A stretch of 10,106 bases of DNA, taken from positions 9,905 through 20,010 of the forward strand of contig JH994047.1 of NCBI GenBank assembly GCA_000316135.1, in the 5' to 3' direction. Below, piece after piece: positions 1 through 7,698 of the stretch. A program made the translations under genes and the position numbers. This stretch comes from Trachipleistophora hominis. Taxonomy: Eukaryota; Microsporidia; Pleistophoridae. Every line of letters begins with the position of its first letter. Position 1 is the stretch's first letter. The notes beneath the pieces were generated by a model. It worked only from the letters and a program-made list of their open reading frames with translations. It was not told the origin of the DNA and did no database searches.

Positions 1-2
1 TA

Positions 3-269
3 ATATACTCCGTTTGTAATACCTTGGCCATTTTGTTACTATACGATCATTCCTACTTTACAGAATTAGCACATGTTCATTGTGTGGTTGCTCCTGTTCT
101 GAAAGTTGAAATATATCGTCTTTTTATTCAAGCTATGATACTCTTCCTCAGCTATAAGAAAGTTATTTTCTTGTCAATTTTATACTTCATTTTGTTAAAA
201 AGAGTTCTACTTGGTTGTTTCTACTTAGTTTGGGTTGGTAGAAATAGACCATGTTCGTGTTGGTTCTAG
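3..269 (+). CDS. Possible internal exon of a multi-pass membrane protein (partial, runs off left edge)
   Basis: The frame starting at base 3 is open from the window edge to a TAG at 267-269, and its translation is strongly hydrophobic. Examples are the segments NTLAILLLY near the start, VIFLSILYFILL in the middle and VLLGCFYLVWV near the end. This would suit two or three membrane helices separated by Lys/Arg-bearing loops. There is no ATG near the left end, so a protein start must lie outside the window or further in. A possible donor (G|GTAGAA) lies at 237/238, shortly before the stop, and would lead to the acceptor ending at 385. Alternatively, the pyrimidine-rich CCTACTTTACAG ending at 63 could begin an exon. 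No protein family was recognised. The hydrophobicity may simply reflect T-rich DNA, so this is a tentative call. Confidence 0.3.
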   Translation: MYSVCNTLAILLLYDHSYFTELAHVHCVVAPVLKVEIYRLFIQAMILFLSYKKVIFLSILYFILLKRVLLGCFYLVWVGRNRPCSCWF

Positions 270-385
270 TTTGATCGTATTTATATTTGGTACTTAATAT
301 AAAGTTACATTTTTGCGTATAAGCTATTATTTAGAATGTCTTGGCAGTATTTTGTAACAATTTCTCTCTTATTTCAACCTTTCAG

Positions 386-668
386 ATAATTGCTCGAATT
401 TACTATTCTATGAACCAAAGGCTGGTGGCCATGGTCTGTCTCAGAGGATTAGAAAAGTTTGTTTTGGTAAGTTGTTCGTATGGAACATATGATTAAACTG
501 ATTTTTAATTAAAAAAACTATTGTGTTAGCTTTCTTATAGGCTCAATTAAATATGATTGGACCTTACTTATAACTCCAATTACTCCTTAAAACACTACAC
601 CATTCATAAGCAGATATCAGGCGGGCTACTGCCTGTCATAGCCTCATTGTTCATCGGTTCTTTGTCGT
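386..668 (+). CDS. Two candidate exons continuing the left-edge gene (386-466 and 614-668)
   Basis: Bases 386-466 (81 nt) are bounded by a strong pyrimidine-rich acceptor (TTTCAACCTTTCAG) and a consensus donor GTAAGT at 467. Bases 614-668 (55 nt) are bounded by an acceptor CAG and a donor GTAAGC at 669. Both are visibly richer in G+C than their flanks. Read in phase 0, they give a partly hydrophobic peptide, the second exon supplying SGGLLPVIASLFIGSLS, a good membrane helix; continuing without the second splice, that frame ends at TAG 731-733. Read one phase over, and joined to the donor at 237, they give a soluble-looking peptide containing FYEPKAGGHGLSQRIRK. A further acceptor (ATCTTTGCAG) ends at 869. 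I cannot decide the frame. The splice sites are the main evidence. No family was recognised. Confidence 0.33.
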
Positions 669-927
669 GTAAGCTCAACTCTTTTTTAAGTTTCTTCCAC
701 CACTTAAGCATTCCGTATGTAATCATTGAGTAGGTAAAATAGCAAATTTTAGTGAATTTAATCCGGTAGTAGAATTGTTGTACGTTTCAATAGTGTGAGC
801 AAGAAAATGAAGTTACAAGATTTGTAGTTTAATACCTGAAAATTTCATTGAATTATCTTATCTTTGCAGAACAACTGGACAAAGCTGTTAATATGTAGGT
901 AGGATTCTCGGGCTGAAACCACAAAAA

Positions 928-944
928 CATAAAAGTGTTTTATG
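928..944. repeat. Short hairpin, 7-bp stem with 3-nt loop
   Basis: CATAAAA (928-934) and TTTTATG (938-944) are perfect reverse complements around GTG. The hairpin lies between two G+C-rich clusters, CTCGGGC at 907-913 and CCCGGGCGAG just downstream. This could be a 3'-UTR structure of the left-edge gene or chance. Confidence 0.5.
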
Positions 945-1523
945 ACCCGGGCGAGAGTAATAAATATTACAAAAATGTATTTTGCAAACAAAAGAGTAAT
1001 ATTTATGATTGGGACTGTTACCTCCTCATATCAACATTACTTAACAAATTTTTATAAAGGTAAAAGTGATTTATTCAAACATATAAATTATTTTGTAATA
1101 CATTTATTCTCGTAATTATACATTATTGTTGAATAGATTTTAGATGAATAAATTATTTTCTCATTAATTTCTTATTATTTATTCTATAACAGGTATTATT
1201 ATCGGTAGAAAATGTTGTAATGTATGCCAGGATATAGCGTTAAAAATACGTATGACTTTTATAATGTTTTAAAGTAAATGCTACAACACAATGTTTTTAT
1301 TTTATACTATTACGGGATAGAGCCTGTTCTAACATATTTGAATTTTAAATATGAATAAATAGACAACAATAATGATATGTGATGTAAATAAAACATTAGC
1401 ACGTGTTACGCGTTTACATTTATAATGCAGTAAGGCTATGGTACGTAGAACTGCATGTTAAACTATGTAAATCATGAACAATATCTCTTCAGTGAGTATA
1501 GAAATGATAGTAGTAGTTTGTAA

Positions 1524-1541
1524 AATAATATTAATATTATT
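1524..1541. repeat. 18-bp perfect AT palindrome
   Basis: AATAATATT followed directly by AATATTATT forms an 18-bp palindrome with no spacer. Such pure A/T palindromes arise readily in AT-rich DNA, so no function is proposed. Confidence 0.5.
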
Positions 1542-1983
1542 AACGTAGATATCATGCCGAATGTATTGAATGACAGTCATGTATCAGAAAGTGTTAATGA
1601 GATCCACTTATTTAATATGGTAGTGTTACTAATAGCGAAGTAGATATGTACGAAATATATTAAATTATTAGATATGAACATCTATTGATACATCGTAGTA
1701 TACGGGCTATTGAACGAAGATGAGAGTATTTTTAAACTTGTGCACATAGAAGTAAAAACAAAATAGATAAGAAGGATCTCTAAACACCGTATGATATCAG
1801 AAAGCGTAACATTTAAAACTGAAAATCGAAAATCGTATTTTGGAAAAATGTATTAACACAAAATTTATTTCTGTAAATCTGTGGTGGATGATGAAATCGC
1901 AATATTACTCTAATTAACAAATTTTGACAAACAATATATTTCAATACCATTTTCGGATCAATTTATTTGACCAAAAATGAATA

Positions 1984-1999
1984 AAACCATTAATGGTTT
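1984..1999. repeat. 16-bp perfect palindrome
   Basis: AAACCATT and AATGGTTT abut to give a 16-bp perfect palindrome that includes two C:G pairs in each arm. This is less likely by chance than the pure A/T one. It could be a dimeric protein-binding site, but nothing nearby indicates what it would control. Confidence 0.5.
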
Positions 2000-2379
2000 G
2001 CTGAGTATGATAATTATGTTATAAATCTAAATTATAGTAATAATATTGTTTGCCACATTGAGTAGATATGAGACTATCATGACGACAATACCGGTATCGT
2101 TGTATAAAATTCATTTAATAATTCAAGTTTGGATAGTGAGAGCTACGAATGATAAAAAGTTAAAGCATGTTCTATGACTATAGCATAATAATGAGAAGAA
2201 CACCTCAAGAACAGAAATAAAATTAACAAATAGGAAAAGAAATTGTGATAGTAACATGTGCAAGAGTTAATTAGACAAATAAAGAAAAATATGAGATGAT
2301 ATATAGAGCAGTGTCATAAAAATATATTTACATAAAACAGAATTGGACAACCACAGATGAAAATTCGTAACATTCCACT

Positions 2380-3042
2380 TTATTTATTTTCAATTTGCAG
2401 GTCACTATTTCCGTATGCAATTACCCGGTCATTCATCTTGATTGTCTTGCCTTGAGAGAGCAGAACCAGGTCGGTTTTGGTATATTTGAACAAGAATTTG
2501 AGCAAATCCTTAACTTGGCAATCTTTTGACACGCGAACCTCCCTAACTTGCCCGACAAAGCGAATATTTACTGAAACACTTTGATCCGACTTGTCCATTA
2601 CTATAATCTTTGGTATTATCCGTTTACCTACACACGGTGCCTTGCTATAATCAACCGTTTCCCTAACCGGCTCAGTATTTCCATAATCAACATCATAATT
2701 TTCGACCTCAAATTCAGCCATTTCATTGTCCTTCCCGCCTACCATCCTGGCATCAAACTCACCATGTTCTATCATCGTGCGCAATTTTTTAAGTTCAGCA
2801 GCATCCATTTCTATAAAACGATCGTCTAATAGCACACCGTTCTTATACGTTTTTATGGTGTGTTTTCTTCTTGGTTTATTTACTGCTAGGCCTGAACCGA
2901 CGTACATCTCGTCTTTCTTTTGATTATAGATTGTGATGGCAAGATCAACATCATCGTTGGATAGTTGGAGCAGTTGTTCTGCTTCATGCTGTGAGATGTT
3001 GCATGCTGACATTAACTTTTTGATTTTGTCGGGTGATGGCAT
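2380..3042 (-). CDS. p47/Shp1-like p97 (Cdc48) cofactor with UBA-like, SEP and UBX-like domains
   Basis: This is a complete single-exon ORF of 220 residues. The start is fixed by an in-frame TGA four codons upstream (3052-3054). Residues about 3-43 resemble a UBA fold (SACNISQHEAEQLLQLSN then DVDLAITIY). Residues about 61-110 match a SEP domain, with the hallmark KTYKNGVLLDD and IEHGEFDARM. Residues about 144-218 form a ubiquitin-like UBX region. Proteins of this p47/NSFL1C/Shp1 layout recruit the AAA ATPase p97/Cdc48 for ubiquitin-dependent protein extraction and membrane fusion in cytosol and nucleus. This protein is short compared with human p47 (about 370 residues), mainly through a brief UBA-SEP linker. 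The usual UBX Phe-Pro loop is absent: the last strands read LLSQGKTIKMNDRVIAYG, closer to ubiquitin itself. The SHP-type FxGxG motif expected after SEP is also degenerate (APCVGKRI). The domain call is firm; the mode of p97 binding is uncertain. An AATAAA-like signal overlaps the stop. Confidence 0.9.
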   Translation of the reverse strand: MPSPDKIKKLMSACNISQHEAEQLLQLSNDDVDLAITIYNQKKDEMYVGSGLAVNKPRRKHTIKTYKNGVLLDDRFIEMDAAELKKLRTMIEHGEFDARMVGGKDNEMAEFEVENYDVDYGNTEPVRETVDYSKAPCVGKRIIPKIIVMDKSDQSVSVNIRFVGQVREVRVSKDCQVKDLLKFLFKYTKTDLVLLSQGKTIKMNDRVIAYGNSDLQIENK

Positions 3043-5089
3043 AGGGGGGTTTCAAGAATGTGCCACTAAATTGTGATAGATATGATAGAACGGTGGCAAA
3101 GAATAAATACGCGTGTATTTGGCACAATTAAATTTTTATAAAAGGAGTTTATTAGTGGGTTAGGAAAAGGTAATTATGTAATATTTATAAAATGGAAAAA
3201 TAATATGCGAAGGTAGGAGGTTAAAAAAATTATTTGATACTAGGAGGGGGGCTAAACGTGGATTACATAAATAATCTACGTATCTCGGTAACTGTGGCGA
3301 CCGCTACTTACCTTGGGAAAATAATTGGACGAAGGGCGGAGATTATCAATAATCTCGTAAGCGCATAAATAATTTCCATGAATCATAAGCTAAACAGGCC
3401 ATGGTAGATGCTAACGCACCAGGAAGAGCATGTTAAATAGGTATTGGACGAATGTTGAATTATTAATTAAATATGTTTCTTTAAAAAAAATATTATTACA
3501 ATTACACGCAATACAATAAAAATGTTTTTATTGTACGATCATAAAAAATATCAGGCAAAATTTATACTTTAGTATCACGTAAACGATCTTTTTAGCATGT
3601 TATATTCAGTACAGTACCTTCAGAATACTTCTGATAGACAGTATATTAAGAGAATTTATGATAAATAGTTTGCTATCATTTAAAATGTTTAATACGTTTT
3701 TTGTAGCTTATACATGAGTACGGTGCGATATATCTCTACAAACTAAGGATCGTTTTTTATGGCAAGCACTGTTACATCAGAGAACTGTATTATAAAATTA
3801 TAATTAACCTGTAACGACTGAAAAATTAACATGTGAATAATCATGGCTTGATAATATCGAGAAAGGTGTTTGTATTCGCGGTCTAGCCCTGCATAAGATC
3901 ATTTAGCAACATGTTCTTATTCTCGAGGTACCTCGCTAGTAGTACGAAATGCGTATTACGACAAGTAACACTCGTTTCGATATGCCAATCATACGAACAA
4001 TAAAATACTTGTAATTCAAAAGGTGTGTTCAATTATTTCGTCAACAAATCATGTTTTTATGTTAAACTGTAAAAATAATTAATGATATGGTCCTATTTTA
4101 CGTAATGTATTGTAATTTATTACACGTTTAACTATCAATTTTGTTTGGGATAAATTAAAAAAATCACTATCTGATGTACAACCTCTAAAAGTAACTTAAG
4201 ATGGATAGAGTGTAGTGGAGAGGCACGATTACATTATTTATAACACTGCCATTGACATTATTAGTAATCATAGAACACCTCATATCCATGGAAGGAAAAA
4301 AATGATAGTAACGCAGAGTTTAAAGTTAGTTTTACATACTGATAGGGAAAAAAGCCGTAAAACGTGATATGTGCTAATTTAAATATGAACCTGTTCATTA
4401 TATATACACGTTTTTATTTTGAACCTAATACAAACTTGTGAATGGGGTACTCGGTTGTAATACAACGACGCGTGAATACCATTTTATCTATTGTTCACTT
4501 GTGATACGTAGACACAACACCATGCCATTCTATCGTGTACTGTATGTATTTATACTATAACGTATTTGTTTGATAGCTCAGCATTTCTCCTTCAGATTCT
4601 ATTATTTAAGATTTATTTACAGAAAAGTTAGTTAATAGGTTATTGAACAGCTTTGTACTTTTACTCATAATTTTTGAATACATTAGTTTCATTATGGTCT
4701 GTTAAATCTTCGAGCTCTAAGAGTCAGCTACGTATACTCGTTGATAGGGATAATATAATGGTTGGTAAATCTCAATACTTTAGCAATCAAAAAAAAATGT
4801 TAAACTGTTACATGAACAGCAACTCCTTGCAATGTACGGTTGTTTATTGTTCATCTCATTAATTATAAAAGAAGTTATGTTTTAATGAGGTTGCATGTTG
4901 TTTAGTATTTGTTTTAGTATTTTACGAATGTTGATAGTAAACCAGTAAATAAAAGATATTTTAGGTTATTATCTCATGTAAGAAGGAAAAACGTTGAATT
5001 TTTGCGTATATTGAATGTGATGTGTCCAGATATCATTGAATTTTGAATTCATAGAATAAATCAGAAAATATAAATAATAAGTTTTGTAG
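3043..5089. other. AT-rich region with scattered weak coding signals, no firm gene
   Basis: No long ORF is present. Features noted are: a minus-strand donor (CCAAG|GTAAGT, exon end at 3312) about 270 nt upstream of the SEP/UBX start, possibly a 5'-UTR intron; a 30-codon ATG ORF at 3911-4003 (+) whose N-terminus MFLFSRYLASSTKCVLRQ is basic and Ser-rich like a mitochondrial presequence; and a 12-bp palindrome CGAGGTACCTCG at 3924-3935. Two further stretches are open: frame 1 from about 4429 to 4557, and the frame through 4687-4862, which follows an acceptor TTAG and contains KSQLRILVDRDNIMVGKSQY. These could be exons of an intron-rich gene, but each is within what chance allows, so none is called as a gene. 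Confidence 0.45.
3924..3935. repeat. 12-bp perfect palindrome CGAGGTACCTCG
   Basis: This perfect palindrome has four C:G pairs per arm and lies inside a small G+C-rich island in AT-rich DNA. It falls within the 30-codon ORF at 3911-4003. It could be a binding site for a dimeric protein or chance. Confidence 0.45.
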
Positions 5090-5302
5090 ACTTCAGAGGT
5101 GCTTTGTAAACACAATATGAGCTGCAAAAATTACACTTCGTTTAGTAATTGTGATAAGTGGCTAAATATGTAGTTACTGAAGAAATAGTTATATGTACGA
5201 TGGCCTTAAGCAAGATGAAGCTCAAAAAATGATTGTGTATATAAAGGCAGATATGGTTCTGATGTTGAGGACCGTTTGGTCTAAAAAAATGTTACCGAGC
5301 AG
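5090..5302 (+). CDS. Candidate two-exon coding segment with a 19-nt intron (5170-5188)
   Basis: After an acceptor (GTTTTGTAG, ending 5089), 26 codons are open and Cys/Lys-rich, containing CKHNMSCKNYTSFSNCDKW. A GTAG...ATAG intron of 19 nt (5170-5188) would join this in phase to a second open stretch, 5189-5302. That stretch has a mixed, protein-like composition: MYDGLKQDEAQKMIVYIKAD followed by a hydrophobic-basic tail. The second part also stands alone as a 37-codon ATG ORF starting at 5193 and ending at TAG 5304-5306. A donor GTAGTT at 5303 could extend it to the open frame after the acceptor ending 5457. No family was recognised. Very short introns are reported in piroplasms, which would suit this model, but the donors are not strong consensus and the frames are short. 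Confidence 0.25.
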
Positions 5303-5457
5303 GTAGTTGATACAGGTACCATCATTGTTTTATTTTACATTAAACACTACAAAAACCTTTGATGGCCGTGTATAGTTTCGTTATCGTATTGAAATAGTGA
5401 TTGCAGATTTATTTATCGATGTGATAGCAATCTTTAATTTAAAACGACCTTTTGCAG

Positions 5458-5616
5458 GCATTCGCATACCGGACGAGTAGATCTCGTGCTGATCACTCTT
5501 GTATTACCATCATAAATATGCTAAATGGTGATGGTACTACGTTTAATAATGGTGTATACCAGAACGAGGAACGATTTGTAAAGCTTGTGGTCCGTTCACA
5601 TCAGGAGAATATTTGA
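5458..5616 (+). CDS. Candidate exon after a strong acceptor; frame ambiguous
   Basis: The acceptor GACCTTTTGCAG ends at 5457. From there, phase 0 is open for 52 codons to TGA 5614-5616, with a polar composition (MLNGDGTTFNNGVYQNEERF). The neighbouring phase, which the 5090-5302 segment would impose through its donor at 5303, is open for 19 codons and reads HSHTGRVDLVLITLVLPS. It could then be spliced by GTATTA...ACCAG onto 5559 onwards. Two or more frames look possible, so this is an exon candidate without a settled translation. No function is proposed. Confidence 0.2.
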   Translation, partial: AFAYRTSRSRADHSCITIINMLNGDGTTFNNGVYQNEERFVKLVVRSHQENI

Positions 5617-6242
5617 TTATGTTATCTATAATTTTGAATTCGTGACTATACCGAAAAGATTTATTTATGGGAACGCGGACATAAATTTAAACTTTTGTGT
5701 GTTTTTTGGACATTTGATGACTAGTAAAGTTAACCTTTACATTATTACCCGTGTATAGTAACAAAGTAATCATCAACTATGTGTGCAGCAAATTGAATAT
5801 TTATGTGTAATATGATAAGACATCTCGCTTTACAGCTGGTATGCTTTATTGTGGTAAATATTTTATTAAAATTCGCATTTAGTAAGATATTTCTAAAGAT
5901 GTGATAGTGTCATAAATATATTCGCGACTATTTTAACAGAAATTTCATATCCAACAACCATCGCTTGTTGGAATGCATTTATTGATGCTAAACATTTTGT
6001 TTATTATTTGTAGAAACTTCGATTTATTCCTGCGACCAAATCATAGAAAATAAAATTTTACAAAATGATACAGATAATTTACTAAATCGCATGGTATATT
6101 TCCGAAAACTAAGTAATTATACAATTTTTAGATAATAATATAACAATTAGTACTTTTGAAATTATTGTCAAAGAAAAAACACTCAAAAAATACAATAATG
6201 ACTATTTTAAACTTGCTTTATTATTGTGTTTTTTTATTGGTT

Positions 6243-6266
6243 AATATATTGTGAGAACAATATATT
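6243..6266. repeat. Hairpin with perfect 10-bp stem and GAGA tetraloop
   Basis: AATATATTGT (6243-6252) and ACAATATATT (6257-6266) are exact reverse complements around GAGA, which fits the stable GNRA tetraloop class in RNA. It lies just upstream of the candidate first exon at 6277, so if that gene is real the hairpin would be in its leader or first exon. There is no T-run to suggest a terminator. Confidence 0.55.
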
Positions 6267-6276
6267 TGAACATGGC

Positions 6277-6883
6277 ATGAAAATAATCTTGAGATTGAAG
6301 GATGATATCGGTAAGTATGTAAACTTCTGTGTTAGTGAAACGAGAAAATATTCAAATAAGCCATATTACAATTAATTCACACACCAAAACTTCATATCAT
6401 ACCTACAAACAACGAAAAAAAATGAGAAACTGCAACTAATTGATAGATAGTTTTTTGATAAGTTAGTTGTTTACAGCAAAGCATGTTTTTAATTAACAGT
6501 TCACCAAAAATTGTCTATCGCTAACAGCAACCATTTTTTGCTCAATAAAGTTGTCTCAATGATATTTCGAGTGTGGTCGGGGTCCTACCACCTCAACGCA
6601 AAATTTAAAAACACAAAGAGCTCATCGAATAGTGGTGACAAAATCGCTTTGGTGAGTTCTACGAGGTACATTCAATAGAAAATAATTTTGTAAACTGTGG
6701 CAGATAAAATTAAGTATCATTAGTGATATATCACTTACACACCATTACAGCTAAAATTGCTTTTTATCGGCCGGTCAGAATACAAGTTTAACACGTTTGA
6801 TAAATCGATAAATAAAGTTACGGTTTAATTTACAGATCATCCAAACGAATATGATTTTGGAAAGAAATGAACACAAGGCTTAG
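6277..6883 (+). CDS. Candidate four-exon small gene (6277-6310, 6500-6651, 6751-6816, 6836-6883)
   Basis: This is the best phase-consistent spliced model in the gap. An ATG at 6277 opens MKIILRLKDDI and ends at a consensus donor GTAAGTATG (6311), leaving one nucleotide. The acceptor TTTTTAATTAACAG (ends 6499) then resumes in the matching phase and stays open to a consensus donor GTGAGT (6652). This exon includes a clear G+C-rich island near 6570-6600 and the stretch MIFRVWSGSYHLNAKFK. The acceptor CACACCATTACAG (ends 6750) continues in phase with LKLLFIGRSEYKFNTFDKS. A 19-nt intron GTTACG...TTTACAG (6817-6835) leads to a last exon ending at TAG 6881-6883. The product would be about 99 residues and basic, with no recognised domain. 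The frame also runs open back to 6211. All junctions are GT-AG, but the exons are short and chance assembly is possible. Confidence 0.28.
6722..6735. repeat. 14-bp perfect palindrome AGTGATATATCACT
   Basis: This perfect palindrome lies in the candidate intron 6652-6750. It has two non-A/T pairs per arm. No regulatory role can be assigned. Confidence 0.4.
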
Positions 6884-7068
6884 GGTCATTTTGAACCATT
6901 AAAAGGCAATAAACCGATAATATAAGCAAAAATTAATAATATAGATGTTAGATTAACAATTTTGAAGTAAAATGTTTTTCAACTAAAAATTTCTTTTTAC
7001 TTCACATAGCATCACGATTCATACATGCTTTCTGGTTCATCAGGGCTTACTATAAGCAAGGACCCAAG

Positions 7069-7088
7069 ATTCACAATTGATTGTGAAT
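7069..7088. repeat. 9-bp inverted repeat with 2-nt spacer
   Basis: ATTCACAAT (7069-7077) and ATTGTGAAT (7080-7088) are exact reverse complements separated by TG, and a run of ten T begins shortly after (about 7090). As an operator-like or hairpin-plus-T-run element it is tidy, but in a eukaryote a factor-independent terminator reading is not justified outside RNA polymerase III genes, and no such gene is seen upstream. Confidence 0.45.
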
Positions 7089-7136
7089 GTTTTTTTTTTC
7101 AAGATCAACATTCATATCGTCTTTTTTAACTTGCAG

Positions 7137-7265
7137 AGCCGTAAAGTTGGTTATTTGTCTTATGCACTAATGATGTTAAAAAAATTTTATGAATCACAAG
7201 CCAGTGATCGTGATGGTAGAGTAAACAGAGAGGGCGTCTGTTTGCATTGCGGAGTGAGTAAATAA
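7137..7265 (+). CDS. Candidate exon with CxxC, after a strong acceptor
   Basis: The acceptor CTTTTTTAACTTGCAG ends at 7136. The following frame is open for 42 codons, to TAA 7263-7265, or to a consensus donor GTGAGT at 7254. It begins SRKVGYLSYALMMLKKFYES, continues with a charged DRDGRVNREG stretch and ends in CLHCG, which could be half of a zinc site. It is phase-compatible (phase 0) with the donor at 6652, so it could be an alternative continuation of the 6277-6883 gene. Its G+C content is higher than the flanks. This is one of the more protein-like short segments in the gap, but no family was recognised. Confidence 0.3.
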   Translation, partial: SRKVGYLSYALMMLKKFYESQASDRDGRVNREGVCLHCGVSK

Positions 7266-7622
7266 ATAAAAACACTTTGTAAAAAATGTTATCAAAAAAT
7301 AAGTAATTAAAATACTTAATTCCACGTTCAATGATTGCCAATTAATTTTTTAAAGAGATATTTAATTTTAGTAAGTTACTTGTTGTTCAAAATGAGTCTG
7401 TACTAAGTAAAAACCAGCACTAGAGGACAGCAAATTATAATACGATGTATATTTAAGAAAACATACATGAAGGATTAGCTGAATTACTTGTTCTATATGA
7501 TAAATATTTACTGAGACAAAGTGTAAAACTATGCGATCATATATTGCAAGACATATTCATACACGAACTTCTGTTATTTGCATTCGTTTACTACTTACGC
7601 ATAACATGTGTAACCATCAAAC

Positions 7623-7665
7623 ATAGTGGCGTGAGCTGCTATTTAATATTAGTGTGACGCACTAT
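7623..7665. promoter_or_regulatory. Imperfect inverted repeat upstream of the surface-protein gene
   Basis: ATAGTGGCGT (7623-7632) pairs with ACGCACTAT (7657-7665) with a single bulged G; the loop is 24 nt. It sits just before the duplicated GCGCGCC motif and about 580 nt upstream of the ATG at 8244. It may be part of a regulatory element, inferred only from position and unusual composition. Confidence 0.3.
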
Positions 7666-7671
7666 TTTGGT

Positions 7672-7698
7672 GCGCGCCCTTTTTCAAAATCGCGCGCC
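7672..7698. promoter_or_regulatory. Duplicated GCGCGCC motif in an AT-rich upstream region
   Basis: GCGCGCC occurs at 7672-7678 and again at 7692-7698, exactly 20 nt apart (about two helical turns), in DNA that is otherwise A/T-rich. Two copies of a seven-base pure G/C word this close are improbable by composition. Apicomplexan ApiAP2 transcription factors commonly bind short G/C-containing words, so an upstream binding site pair is a reasonable inference. No specific factor is identified. Confidence 0.35.

Larger units (their letters stand above)
734..2379. other. AT-rich intergenic region without a supportable gene
   Basis: I see no ORF, exon chain or RNA gene that stands out from chance here. 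Stops are dense in all six frames. What can be pointed to are short inverted repeats (928-944, 1524-1541, 1984-1999) and a possible minus-strand acceptor (GTGGTTTCAG ending near base 915) with nothing convincing beyond it. The right end serves as the 3' flank of the minus-strand SEP/UBX gene. Confidence 0.6.

Noticed and set aside
2581..2923. Two plus-strand open frames of 65-82 codons over the SEP/UBX gene
   Set aside because: They are shadows of the minus-strand gene, whose three domains are recognisable.
3841..4011. A plus-strand frame that looks protein-like if TAA and TAG are read as glutamine (ciliate-style code)
   Set aside because: The two firm genes end naturally at TAA and TAG and contain no internal stops, so a reassigned code is not supported. 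The stop density in this stretch is what chance predicts.
6557..6600. G+C-rich patch with a GTGGT/ACCAC stem, considered as a tRNA or structured RNA
   Set aside because: There is no acceptor stem, anticodon arm or T-arm consensus. The patch is better explained as part of an exon candidate.
7126..7341. 71-codon minus-strand open frame
   Set aside because: It has no family resemblance and is rich in Tyr/Phe/Asn as expected from A/T-rich DNA. It overlaps the more protein-like plus-strand exon candidate at 7137-7265.
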